Of a stretch of 64,000 nt of DNA, positions 14,001 to 28,100 are shown piece after piece. Every line of letters begins with the position of its first letter. Position 1 is the first letter of the stretch. The translations under genes and the position numbers were made by a program. The notes below the pieces were generated by a model that was given only the letters and a program-made list of their open reading frames with translations, searched no databases and was not told the origin of the DNA. The stretch spans positions 58,100,650 to 58,164,649 of the forward strand of contig JARZZO010000002.1 in the NCBI GenBank assembly GCA_030544215.1, given 5' to 3'. This DNA comes from Zantedeschia hybrid cultivar. Its lineage: Eukaryota; Streptophyta; Magnoliopsida; Alismatales; Araceae.

Positions 14001-16810
14001 GGAGATAGATGAATGCATTGACTAATTGTTTGTGGGATGCTTTTATGCTAAGGAAGTGTGGCAAGGGATTTTTGCCAAGATTCACCATGTGAAGACCATT
14101 GACAACAGAGTGGCTGATTTGATCCTATGTTGGAATACCTTCTTGCCTTTGAAGGGAGATAGGATCATGTGGTTGTTGATCATGCCACACTTTGGGTCAT
14201 ATGGATGGAGTGGGACAAGAGAATCTTTAAGAAGGAAGCATCAAGCCCAGGAAGATTAATTTCTTTTATTTCTGGTAAAGTGAGAGAGTGGATGAGAGTG
14301 TGGTGTAACTAAAGATATTATAGATACTTCTTCCTTTTTTGTTCCTTTGGAAGATAGTAAGATACCATCTTGGTGTTTGTAGAGTGAGATATTTTGAGAG
14401 CTTTTTTAATCACTTGTACATTTTCCCTCATTTTTATACAATTAGTGGTACCGTCCACTTTCAAAAAAAATACAGATCCGTCTCTGATCCTTTGCCAACA
14501 CTCAACAGTCAACACCATAGTAAAGTCGACCCCATCTATCCAGTGCAATCACGAGCCCAGGCTTGCATTGAAAACAACATATGCTGCTTACTGATTTTCA
14601 TTTTCTCGATTGTAGAATGCTTCGGTGAGAGGACAAGTGGACTGCCCTATTTAAATCAAATAGTGAACTCAAATGACGAACCCTTTATAGTCAAGCATGA
14701 TACAGGCAGAAGCCTCTTTCACTTCATGGATCGTAATAGACTTGGGCTTTGTAGTGACAGACAGAGAATATACCAAATTAAACCATTGCAGACGTGTCAT
14801 TCCCATGGTTGATTTCTAGTTGAGGCAAGCACAACTAGAATGCAATACTAAGTACACAGAGTCTCAAGCATCTAGGAGCAGAATGGGGTTATTTTAAAGG
14901 TGATAGAACATGAAGTCAAGATGAAATGTTTCTATCTTAAATCAATCCAATAATGATAATGGTTAAACCTTCAAACAACTTCTAGGAAGCATGCATGGCC
15001 TCATGACAGCTGGCTCATGAAGCTCCTTTCAGGAAGAGGCCATGGATTTGAAGCATCAGGGGTCTCAAACTGGTGAAAGGTGGGTTGCAACATCATGCCT
15101 TTCCCAGGACCTAGCCAGCACAAGCCAGGAGTTCCCTCGAAGGCAGATAAAAGGTCAATAAGAGACAAACAAAGCTAATCTCAATTTGATTTTATTCTCT
15201 AGATGGGTTTCTATTACATTTCTCACATGTTGAACATTGAGGATAGCTGCATCTTCAGAGAAGGTTTTTGTGGGGCAGCACTAATGACAACGCAAAGTTA
15301 TTCCCTTGGTTAAATGGGAGATGCTGTGCAGACCTAAGCATAAGGGTGGGCCGAAAGTCAAAGATATCTGTCCGATGAATATTACTTTCCTGGGTAAATG
15401 GATCTGGGATGGGGACCACCTTTGGAAGAAAATTAAAAAACATTATAGTAAAATGGGCAATTTTTAGCTTCATTCAGAGAATATTACTGGCATCTCACCC
15501 CCAAGGAAAGAATTCTTACAGCAGGGCAGGTTTTATATCAACATACTAGAATCAACGTGGGGAATGGCCACCTCACCCTTTCTGGAAGGAAAGATGATTA
15601 GAGGATTCACAACTAATGGACAGATTTCCTAATATGTTCCACCTGTCTATCAGTAAATGGGCTTACATTAAAGACTGTTTTACACTTCAAAGGGACTGTA
15701 CATAGTGGAGTTTTCCTCTCAGAAGGAATCCAAAAGATCATGAAGCTGAGGAGTACCTAAGCTTGTTACAGGCACTATCAGATATTATGCTGGACACCCT
15801 ATAAGGAACACCAAGTGTCTTGGATAAAGGATAACGGAAAGTTTTCAGTCGTCTTTTTACAGCCCACTGGAGAACAATCAGCATTACAGAAAGTTTGATG
15901 AGGTGTGAAGAGTTCATTCATCTCTTAAAGCTAGGGCACTCATGTGGCTGTGAACTCTCCTCTTAAAGCTAGGGCACTCATGTGGCTGTCTTTTGAGAGA
16001 ATCATAACCAAAATATATAGACACAAATGGTGCACAGATTGCAACATTATCTGCTCTGTGTGGATCCAGAAATGAAGATGCTGATCACCCACTGATTTCC
16101 TGCCCAATTAATCAGAAGTATGGCAGTGTTTTGGTTCCACACTTCACTTGCGGGTGAACTTTCATAATGTGGAGGAAATGTGGGGTTTTTTCAGAAGATT
16201 GAGGATGAACCTTGGGAAAAGCACTTGTAGGCAGCTGCTCTCTATCCTCCAACGTGCAATATGCTGGAGTATATGGCAAGAATGCAATGACATCATCTTC
16301 AAGGGTGGTAGTTGTCATATAGAAAACATCTCTTTAAGTGCTCAATCTTTTTTACGCAATTGAAGCCACTATATTTTGGGGCTTTTTGCCCACATGTGGA
16401 TGGAAGAGATTAAATCATTGTAATTTCGATTCTGTTTCATTGGTTTGAATTAAGAATCTGTCCAATCTCAGCCTAAATGTACTACCTCTATTTATTAGTC
16501 TTAGGGTGCATTTGTTTGCACTATTATAGTGCATTGGCTATTGAGCGAAGCAATGAGGGAGGTGATGCCCCCACTATCCCTTTTTCAGGATTCCCATAAA
16601 ATCCAAAAGGGAGAGAGAAAGTGAGCATGATGGTGCCAAGTGTCCCAAATTCAAATTTTAAGCTTTTGGGAGAATCCAAAAGCACGTTGGGACATGCATC
16701 CATTTGTTTTTACTACACCCCATTTTAGCTTCTCCCAAAAAGCTGGAACGTTGAAATCCTCCCGTAAGTGTAAACCAACACACCCTAAATAAAATTGTTG
16801 GTGCAGTCGC

Positions 16811-16853
<43 letters not shown>

Positions 16854-19800
16854 AACTGTGAAAGAAGAAAACTATGCAAAGTTAGATGGGACTTCTACAT
16901 ATTACACCTACAGTCCACCAATTTTAGGGACTAACCATCCTAGCCCCAACATCTATTTGAACTCTCAGCTTCTTTGAAACAACCCCCCCCCCCTCCACTT
17001 GTTGTTGTTGTTGTTGTCGGTTTTTTTCTTTCTTTCTTTCTTTTTTGTTTTTATAAACGGGGGGTGTGGTGTTGGTGTGTTTTGTTTGTTTCCCTAAAAC
17101 ATGAAGGGGGCATTCCTAATTTTTTGAAGGGTTCACCAAAGCTTGGGATTGTTAGAGATTATATAAATAAAATAACAAGATTGAAGGGTTTAACCACCAA
17201 ATACAACAGATTGTAAGAGGTAATATCTAAAAACCCAATTCAAATTTATACATACAACAAGAAACAGATTAAGACTGAGAAAATTAAAAGTATAAAATAT
17301 AATGAATATCAATAGACAATGGAGACATGAACCTTTAGAAAAGTTATGCACATCTTAAATAATAAAAGATGCTCATCCAATCTGAGGTCAGCTTTGAGGA
17401 TCCAAATATTCCAAACTGGAAATGAAAATATTTGGGCTATGCTTTAACTATTGCCAGATACCCTCAGTCCCTCCCTGTCCCTCAAAAGAGTGAAGAAAAA
17501 AGAAAGATGGACCATTATCAGGAAAAATCAGCATGTGGCAAAAGGTTGCAACAATATTTTTAACGAAATTGGGCACATTAAGTGGTTAATGACCTAAGAG
17601 ATTTGTGCTGCATGAGCCACCTAAAGAAACAACCCTCTGCTACCTACTAGCCACTCACGAGGCAAGGGATTGAAAGGACCTCAGGGTCTAGGATGAAACT
17701 GAATCACTGCTTTCCTGACATCCTCAGATTCATTAGATCCAAGCGGACCCCAGATTGACATGACACTAATGAAACTATATGCAACAGTGAGCTTGCTTAA
17801 TGTCAAACCTGAGCATCCTCTCTAACACGCAGATTTTGGCCCGTGGGATCAAGCAAGTCATTGATCACCTAGAATCATTTTGTACATTTTGTCAGAATAA
17901 CAGTCAAAAGTAATATGAAGCTATATAAATTTTCCAAAATTATGAGTAATCTCTAGAAATTTCAGGCAAATAATGGTACAAGGATGAAGAAAATATCTTC
18001 TAGTAAGATAGAATTATCAGAAAACAAAAAGTACATTGATAAAAATAACAAGGTAATAAAACTGCATAGGATGCTTCTTCTTGGATGCATGTTTCTATAA
18101 CATCCTAGCTCCAAAAACTCCAAGGAGGGAACTGATGAAGACCTCGTTATAAATTTCAAGATATGATACACGAAGTAAGAATTCCCGTCCAGTTGTCTGC
18201 CAAAAACACAAAATAATGCATCATCATTTTCTTAAATAACAATAGCAGATAATAGTAGAATTGTGCAACAGTCGTTTCTACAGAAAAGCTTCTGCAGAAG
18301 TACTTTACTAAAACATATAACATGACATTCATACATCTTGGATTATGCTGAAAACATCCTTGATCGCCAGAGGTATTATACCAGGAGATGCTTGATCACC
18401 CTAAGCAATGAAGGAAAAGAAAAGACGTGAACAATGTTAAAAACATATCTCATGTAAATGGTTCCATCACCACAGCGATGCAGCTACTTAATGCATGAGT
18501 GGTCATACATCTTGCAAAAAGTCAGGCATCATGTGTTTGTTAGATTTCACAAGAACAAGAAGCAAGCACTTCCCTTTTGAAGCTTGAGTGGCAATTATCT
18601 TTAATTGAATGAGAAAAATTACATGACAACAAATATTATGGTGGATAAAAGCATAAAAGCTGTAGGTTTTGTTGATGTCCAAAAACAAATGAAAACTAGC
18701 AAAATAGGAATGATGAATTATGCTCAAACAACCCTGTAGTCTCAACTCTATTTTCTTGAGGTCTGGATAGCAATCTTAACCTTTGGCGAAGTGACCAGGG
18801 ACTGACAAACAACATGTCAGCTAGAATTGAGGAATACATTTAAAATAGACGACTGGGTAAAACACAAAAACTGGGATGTCCACGGCAGGAGATTATGGTT
18901 GCAAGTTTCAACAAAATAACTTTTTATGTAAATCAAATAGGCAATATCCAATCATGAATCATTCGAATTACATGGTGGACACAAATCCATCAAGATGTGT
19001 GTATAAATTCATCATGAGTTTAGGAGTGATAACTTCCATGGCCAAATGGGATCAAAATAAGGGTTTTTTGTATTGTACACAAGAGGTTTGTAAACTTACA
19101 TGCATAGTATGTGTCTTTCCACTGCTAGTAACGCCATAAGCAAAAACAGTCCCTGTATTTCATAAATAAACATCTAATGAATAAATCCACTAACAATTCA
19201 AAATAGCATGAGACTAATTTAAAAGCAAAAAACTAGGAAACAGAAAAGGATTTTCCATAGCCATAATGAATGAAACAATTTCAACCGTACAAGCAATAAT
19301 GATAGTATGCATTCTAGAGCCTGTGTTTGTTAATTACCTAGGATTAATAACAGTCATTGTGTTTCAAACCATGTACGGCTGTTCACAGTTCTGTTTGGTC
19401 TAGTTTTGAAATTTTGTCTTTTCCCAAACTGACAGGACCAGTTACATTATACGCACCAAACTGAACCGCGAATATTTCAGCTTGTTTTGGTTCATCAGAT
19501 TATTAAAGAGATGTATTTATTCTGACACTTTTAATGGATTGTCAGCCACTGGCAAGCTGGCGCAGTCCATAAGGGCCTAAGGTGCTAGCCACACCACAGC
19601 CAGCCGGTATAGGTTGCCAAGCACTTGAAGGGTGTAAGCCTGGGCACTCTTGTAGAGCTGGCCTATCTGCTGTGTATTATTTATCTGATGTGGGACTATT
19701 GTCCCACAAGAATGCAACACACACAGTGAACCCATCATGCACACATATGCTCCCCACTTCTACTTGGACATTAGTTCGGGGTCCCATATCCAAAAAAGCA

Positions 19801-22092
19801 AAGGGAAGGAGGCAGGAGGCTCTATAAGAAACCTCCCCCACCCATGCCATACCTGGTACGGTTGGCCCCTGGACACCAGACCCTGAGCTGGATCAACCAG
19901 TGGTCTAGAACAAAAATGTGAAATAGAAATATAATCTTATTAAGTTATTAGTGTACATATATGTGAACTAATAAAAATATTATTTTTGCTTGGTTTGGGT
20001 TCAATAACTCAAGCCTGAAATGAAACAAATGGCTTTTCATACCAAACTGAACTGGACCAAGGTTCGACCCATGTTTGGACCCTGACCTAAGATCTCTCCT
20101 ATCGGATTTTTATTAAATCCTATCGTTTTGTCTTTTTGTTTTATTTGGAGAAATAGAGGTCGGTTTTATGTATTTTATTTCTTGGACTTTGAGAGCTTGT
20201 GATTAGCCCTCAAGGAGTCCGGGACTTCGGATCAGGCGAAGCTCTGAGTATATGACCTCTCTCCACTGACCTCGGTCGGTGTTAATTACGTCAAGCAACC
20301 GCTCAACAACCCTTGATTAACCGTCCGTTGATGCCCTTGTAACATGCAACACTACTACTATAGGCAGCACATGCATATGAAGATATGTTTTAAGTTAAGC
20401 CCTTGGCCTCACCCAAGTTTAAGATGTGTTTATAATTGATTGGGAGACTTTTTTAAAGATTTTGGATTGACTCCGAGTTATCTGGATGGATTCTAAGTAT
20501 TTTAGACTCATAAGGGTATTTTTGTAATTATGCCAAGTTGGAGGGTATAGGGGTATTATGGTCACTTTAGTGTGTGAAGTGAGTTTTAATGATTTAGGAA
20601 GGTTTCAAAATCTTAGGAGGTATGTTAGAGTTATTTTAAGTGTGTTTGGGTTAAGGGTATTTTGGTAATTTTACCCGGAATTGGATTTCTAGACTTAAAG
20701 TCTATTTTTGGGTATTTTTGTAATTATGTTGCATTAGGGTCATTATGGCCATCTTAAGTTTTTTTAACATTTTAGGGAAACTTGAAAACCCTTAGGATGT
20801 ATTTTAGGATCATTTTAGACATATTTAAGTTATAGGAGTATTTTGATAATTTTACCTTAAATCTGGTTTATTAGACTTAGAGTCTATTTTTATATTTTTC
20901 TGAGATTTTTACTTATTTTTATCATATTGAGGGTATTTTGGTAATTTTACCCATTTTATTAGGGTTTGGAGGGTATTTTGGGCATAGGAGAGGTTTTGAT
21001 ATTTTTAAGAATTTTCTGTGATTTTTACGGATTTTTGTCACGGGTGAGGATATTTTTGTAATTTCATTAAGTTTTGTGGTCATTTTGGAAATTTTATATA
21101 TTTTCAGAGGTTCTCTGTTTTTACTGATTTTTTACTGAATTTTACTGATTTTTTATTAATTTTACTGATTTTTATTAATTAATTGAATATATGAAGGATA
21201 TTTAAGTCATTTTTTGGGTTTATGTAATTTTCAGATTTGATTTCTGATTTTTTACTGAGTTTTACTGATTTTTACTGAACTTTTCTGATTTTCATATTGA
21301 TTTTACTGATTTTAAATAATTTCCACATATTTTATTAATTAATTAAGCATGGAGGGGTATTTAAGTCATTTTTTAACTTAAGTATATTATTTTATGTCTC
21401 AATGTTTCATTATTGAGTTTTGATTATGAGTCTAGGATTAGTTATGTATGGGGTGAGGCTAAGAATATTTTAGAGTATTTAATTATGTACTTATGTATTT
21501 TAATTAGTTATTAAACTAATTAATAAATTAATTATGTATGTGAAAATATAATAACATAATATTACTTAAGTAATAGGTTTATGAACACACATGCACACAC
21601 ATATGCTCAAAGAACAATATTAGTATTTCATTCATTATTTCGACATAACCCCGTCTTATAGAACGGTAATTTTACAACATAAATTCGGCAGAACTTCCCC
21701 TTAGGAATAAACCTTAGGAAGAGAGCCCTCCGAGACGAAAAATCTCCTCCAAACGCAGCAAACCCAGACAAGAGCACCGGATTTGGTCTTCAAATGGGCA
21801 GAGTTTCCCCTAGGAATTTTTGAGCCAGGAGGCATGCCTTCATCTTACCCCTTGGGGGGTATTTATAGGCTCAAAATCAAGCCCGATGGGGGGTGCCACC
21901 GAAGAGGTTCACGGTGGAGGTACCCACCGGTTTTGAAGGTGGGGGTACCCACCGGTTTGCTCCCCCCTCTCCTTTTTCTTTTTCTTTTTTCAATTGAGAA
22001 TAAAGAGGAGAGAGAGTGAGAGAAGGATTAGAGAGGGGGGGGGGGGCCACCGTTTCGCACCCCGCCCCCCACTGGTTATGGAACCACTGTGT

Positions 22093-22123
<31 letters not shown>

Positions 22124-25100
22124 GGGGGGTGGAACCGGTCCCCCATCCCCTTTTCTCTATTAAAAAAAGGGTCCAACAGCCCATTTTTCAGCTTGAACCA
22201 AAAAAATTCACAGCATTAAAACCACATGTTTCACTGATCCAGCCACCTTAATGAAAACTGAAATAAGTCAGGTCAAAATTACATATTGATATTTATCATT
22301 ATCCGCTAGTCATCAGCAATGATAACCAGATATATAGCATCACAAGGGTTTGTACAACTCTGAAGAAGAAACTGCTCCATTTTCTTGTAACCCCCAATGC
22401 TTTGAATTGAAAACAGGTTACACACCCATATTGCATGCATAACATCAAAGGTCATGCTGCCTGAGATCCTAAGGTGATTTCTCCTTTCTCGAAGATGGCA
22501 AGTTATCATCCCAGTAATGAACAGAATGAAGCAACAAATTTGGTGACCTCAATTATGATAATACCACTGTAAGGCAAAATGTAATCATTCAGTAAGTGCT
22601 TACAAGATGGCCCTTCTACCCCTTTTTTTTTTTCCTGAACAGCATTAAAACAACCAAAGTTTCTTCATATATTTGATAACAGCAGACACTAACATAGTAA
22701 TAGTGCTACAGAAAATGTAGATTTATCCATCAAAATCAGCTAAACATTGAAATCCACATAATAGTTTTTTTTAACTCGTGACATTTCAAACACCTTGTAC
22801 TCAATAAACATCATAAACTAGACCATATCAAAAAAAAAAAAAATCAAATTTGTATACCATTGATTCCTTCCATTGCAGCCTTGACAACTGGCCTGGCAGC
22901 AATATCATAGACCACTTTTGTAGCTGCTGAAGGGCCAAAAACTCTATCTGCAAGACAATGATTTATCCTCTTAAGAATAAATGCTTTGAGTAATATATGC
23001 ATTGAACTATCATCTTAAGGAAACGGTGTTTATGGTAATTAAAACGAACGTTAAAAAAAGTGTGCATGCGTACAAATTAATCAAAGACCAATTATAGTCT
23101 GATGCTATGTGAAAAAAAAAGTGTGCAGTAGTATTGGATGTGAGTAGTAACCAACAACTGAATGGAGAAGGGATGGAGTAACTAATAAATCGTGATTAAC
23201 TTCATTGATCAGACACATGCATGTTGCAGTTATATATAAGATATACTGCAACTAGCATGGTTACAGTAAAGGACCAAGAATGGTGTCAGACTTGTGATGC
23301 ATCAAATGGCTAGTTCCATATTCCCATTTACGATTTTCGCATCCATGCTTCATACATAACTTTCTTTTGATTTAGATATTCACTTCTGGAACATGATTTT
23401 CACAAGTCAAATACCCAATAACCAAGAGTTAAGGAGGCTAATGCAGCACTAACCAGTCCCCCACACTCACTAATGGTATCCACCACTAAAAATACAAATT
23501 AAACATAATTAGAAAATGAGATAAAACGTTAAGGGTTGGGTGGATTTGGATATTTCATGGAAAATTAAAAAGTAATTATTCCAGAGATTGTACTTTCTAT
23601 CACTAAATATGGCAGATTGTTGCTCCACAGTTTATCGTACATGTATGCCAAGTTAAATGATAGAAGAGCAACCCTAACCAAATAAAGTAATCTGGGTCAT
23701 CAACCACTTTGAATCTCATTGAGTTTTAGCTGAGTAAGCTGCCAGGAAACATTATGTATGGTAGTCCAACCCCAACTGCTTCCCATGACCCTTTCTGCAG
23801 AATCAGTATATTGTTTCATCTTTTTCTTCAGGAAACCATTTGTAAATTCATTCCACAACTACAGCTTGCATCATTTTTGCTGCATCTATAATTAACATAT
23901 TATCTGGCAATGTGATATGTGAAGTTATGAACAACACTAGACCATGTTAATATTAATCCTACTGCATACTAGGATCACAGCATCACATGTTCTCCACAGT
24001 TTCAGATTCTGATGTTAAGAAAACTCAAAACCTATGCATTAGGCAAGTATAGGATTTCCATAGTTTATTCCAGGCTGCTCAAGACATTCTGCAAGGAAAC
24101 AAAAGGGAAATTTTCAATTAACTCAGGTTTAACAGATGAACTAATTTAAAATATGAACGGATCTGATCTTGATGCCTCCCATTTTCACATCTAGATTTGG
24201 TGCAACTCTTAGTGTGTATTGAATCACATAAAAAACAACAATGAATGAGTATATGCTTCTTTCATGGTGTCCACAATGCTGAGAGATCTGCATAATTTAT
24301 TATTGAACAACTGGACAACATCTCCTGCAGTTATATCCAATCTAGTAGGTCTTCAACTACACTGAATAGACCTTCTCTCTTTTCAGTAGAACATTCAAAA
24401 GGTTGTAACGCCAGGCAATGACATTATATTTCAATTGTGAATGTGATTGTTGTTGTTCTTTAATGTCAAAAAAAATATAGAAGAATGTGTTGGTTATGGG
24501 TGTCCATCACGCCAATCTCATGATTATTTTGTACATTCTTATTCTTGATTATTAATAAAAGGCACTATATTCATTATGTATAAACGTTGTTTGTCGTCTC
24601 GTAATGACGTATGTGAATATATGCAATGACGTTGAAACATGATGAGATCATGACAATGAGATCGATGTTCTTTACACATATATTCTTAGTTGTTACTAAT
24701 CAGAAGATATTCGAAAAGGACATCAAATATCCCATAAGACTAGTACAAGTTACTTCTGCTCATAAGATGAGGGTGACTGGTCTCATAGTCACTTGTCTAG
24801 AGATACTAAGGTGAATTTATAGCATTTAAGTGCTTATTGTTGAATGAGTTCACTAAACTGATCCAATATTGAATCCTTGGATGAGCTTTCAACTAAAGGG
24901 AGTCAAAGTCACAGTAGCACGGTTGGTGCTTAGATCTGAGACACCAAAGACACCTTGCTGGTAAACTACTGTGTTTTAGTCTTGACTTAAGGATTTCTAG
25001 TCATAGGATTTTGAACAGTCAAGTACTCAAACTCAGTGGGACATTTTCGAATGTGATTGTGTGATCAATAAGGAATCATTCACTCTCAGTATTAAGAGAT

Positions 25101-28100
25101 AAAATACTTTATGAAATGACACCTAGGATATAAAATGCTTTATGAAATGATACCTGGTAAGTCCCTGGCCAAGGCTAGACTACATATCAAAAAAGGAGTT
25201 TTTAATGATGCATATAGACAATATCCAATCTGCGTGAGCAAACATGATTAAGGTTTGACAGTAAAATCATACCCTAGGTTCACTTGAGAGCATTAAATGA
25301 ATGAAAGATTATAACCATATGATAACTAATGATGAAAAGATTCCTAAGCGGGTTGCTTAATCCTAATGCCTTCTGGGGTCATAAGATATTACTTAATGCC
25401 CACCATAATTGGAATTCTAATCAATTTAATCATGAGATGATAAATCAATAAATTAAGTGTTAACCAAGCTAGTAAGGTGTCACCGGGCTTAATGGGTTCG
25501 AAACTAGATTGACATCTAGGCCTAAAAGGTCACACGCACAAAGTTCTCGGTCGATGAAAATTAAATGGGCATTTATACAAGTTTGAGGTTTTCTGTTAAA
25601 AACTACCAAAACTAGTATAGATGTAACGTGAGAGAGAAACTCCGATCCAAGCTCTAGGGTTTCTCAAAGTCTCATGGCTCCCTCCCCCTCTCTCTCTCTC
25701 TCCTCCTCTAGCCATTTGCTAAGTAGGGGCCACCCTCTTCCTCTCTTTCTCTTCTGCTTCCTCTCTCGCATCGTTCGAGGCACCGTCTGTTACCGCAGGC
25801 ATCCATGAAGAGAATGAGAACTCGGGATTAGACGGATCCCTCTGGAGAAGCAAGGACGATCCCTCAACCGGAGATACACGTGAATACCATTAGAGGCCAG
25901 GCACCTGTGCGGCTAGTGGCATAGCTTCATCGAAATCGAGCCACAAACACAAATGCAATTCCACACAAGGTGAAGATCGAATCTTCCCTGGTTTTATTTA
26001 TCAAAAACGGATCAAAGGAACCCCTCAGGATCATTTATTCTGATTTGTATTAGTTTTTAAACTTTATGTTGTTGTCTCATGTGCGATCCTTATAGAATGA
26101 ACCTACCTATCCTATGGTACTCCCATTTCTATATTATGAACCAAACGGACTCAATAATACCCTAGAACTTTATCACTAGAAGCATTTCTTGGGATTTGAA
26201 AAAAAAATATCCTAAGAAATGGATGGTAGCACTATTGGCTTCTATGCCTAAGCAAAGATTGGTCAACTTTGTATTAGAATCTAACCAGGATGTTGAAAAA
26301 TAGAAAAGTTGTCTAATACTGAATGGTGTGAGCCACATCACATTAGCCAACCTTTCTTCATAGTCATTAGACCATGGTTCAATTTTGGGCTGGTCTGATC
26401 TGATCCCCATCCCAATCCTTTGTTCCCTGATTCGCAACAATGGGATCACCTAGATCACGGTAAGCACTCTAGATCGGCCAATCAAAGACTAGTCAGAACT
26501 AGCCATTGGGACTCCAAGGCTAGTTAAACTAGCCATTGAAGACCAAAGCTGACAGTGGCTACTAGACCCCAATGGTAGTTTTAGGTGGGGAATCACCCCC
26601 ATTGGGCCATTCCAACCCCATTCTGATTCTATCTCGCTCTCTCTTATACTCTCTCATAGTCTCTTCTCACCCTCTTCCATTCTTTTCTCACTCTCAAGTC
26701 CCAAATTATACTCTTGTGTCCAGCTGTCTACACTATGATCTGGCCAAAGAAGGCATTCTGATCACTTCATTGTGGCACAAGAGTCAATATTAATGGAAAT
26801 GTTCAATTGATGACCCAGAAAGGGCCAATGGAAAGTTGGGTAGATGTTATGACAATGTTCAGTTGGTGGAACCCTTCAATCTAGTCAAAAACCTAAGCCT
26901 AGAAACACAGTTAAGATATTCCAATGAAAACTGATACACTCCACAACAATATTTTCCTAACTTTAAGGAACATGCTTGATACTCGCCAAAAAAATATGCC
27001 TCATATGTTTTAGTGTCTGATGCACCAGGTAGGCTAACAACCTAACAGCTATCAGATAAAGAACAAAGGGCACCCACATGTGCTCATGAAGCAATTTCTG
27101 GGATGAGATAGAGAAGAGAGAAGAGAGTGGGGAACATAGACTGTTTCCATTATTTATGCATGTATATATATATATATATATATATGCATTACTTAAGTCA
27201 CTCAATTGCATTCTTGCTTGTGCATAAATAAAACAACCAAAACACTCATTCTTCAATATATGATTTTCTGATAGAATGACACGCGAATGTAATTTTTTAT
27301 GTAAAAACAGAGGGGGATGCAAATCAAATAAGCACATGCAATTTAGAACCCAAATCTTCAAGGAGTATTGCAAGGTATACAGTTAAGCCCCTTAGGTATG
27401 CAAAATGAATGGAATCAGAAGTGATAATCACAACAAATCCCATCTACAACAAATCCCATCCAAGTTTTGTTTAGACCAGCTAATTGCATGAACAAGCATC
27501 TGCATTTTCTATTGCGTTGTAGCAAGCATCAGACAACATCTAATTTTTAGTTGAGAGAAGATTTCCAAAAGGCGCAAAGAAAATGGACTACAGAAAGCAA
27601 TCAATTGCATAACACTGCCTCGGGCACCCACACGCAGGGGGAAACGGTGGAGACTAGAATTTCGGCACCAAGAATTTCAGCAAGATTGCGCCAAATCCCA
27701 GAATAAGAAACTCTTCAAGTGCATTACCAAATGCATAAGCTGTTGCCGGATTGTACTCGCTACGGACCATTTTGTCGGCATCGGCATACCACGCGATCTC
27801 ATCCCCCCTCTGAAACTCCCGCTCACTGCAAGAGCACGCAATTCACAACGCTGAGGTCCCCGACAAGAGAGACTGAGATCCACCAGATCTAGCAGCATTG
27901 CTCGTTTACCTCATCGGTCTGAACCTGATGGTGACAGAGATGCTGTCGCCGGATCTCGGTGCGTCTCCCAAGAGCTCCTCTGCGGACGCGAACTCCAAGC
28001 CTCCTTTGCCACCACATCCCCTGGGCTGGTGATCGAAGCCGCCGTTACTGCAACCGCGGCTCGGCGGGGCGGATCTGGGGAAGCCGCCGGCGCCGCCGTT

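Larger units (their letters stand above)
10957..17808 (-). other. kinesin intron 7 (6.85 kb), the main repeat trap
   Basis: The intron contains an ACCGG-rich repeat (about 11478-11650), two antisense LINE remnants, a Tourist-like MITE candidate and several microsatellites. The segment about 14480-15290 and the last 570 bases show nothing recognisable. Confidence 0.7.
17869..19099 (-). other. kinesin introns 4-6 around short exons
   Basis: Introns 17869-18142, 18197-18334 and 18401-19099 separate the compact group of exons 4-7. None contains a recognisable repeat. Confidence 0.6.
19153..22857 (-). other. kinesin intron 3 (3.7 kb)
   Basis: Contains old repeat-like sequence around 19380-20110, the GGTATTTTTGTAATT-rich segment (20500-21370), a stretch resembling an LTR promoter (GGTATTTATAGGCTC near 21850) and the GT/G microsatellite at 22088-22129. 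An undefined LTR-type element may span about 20100-22170, but no ends could be fixed. Confidence 0.5.
22948..27727 (-). other. kinesin intron 2 (4.8 kb) with solo LTR
   Basis: Besides the solo copia LTR (24488-26094), the intron shows a TA microsatellite at 27162-27184 and possible old repeat sequence at 26340-26580. No exon is missing here. Confidence 0.7.

Noticed and set aside
14339..14812. 157-codon plus-strand frame after the first LINE
   Set aside because: It crosses the LINE end with its A-run and has no recognisable motif; likely chance.
16651..16977. Val/Cys- and His/Thr-repeat reading frames
   Set aside because: They are translations of the CA microsatellite.
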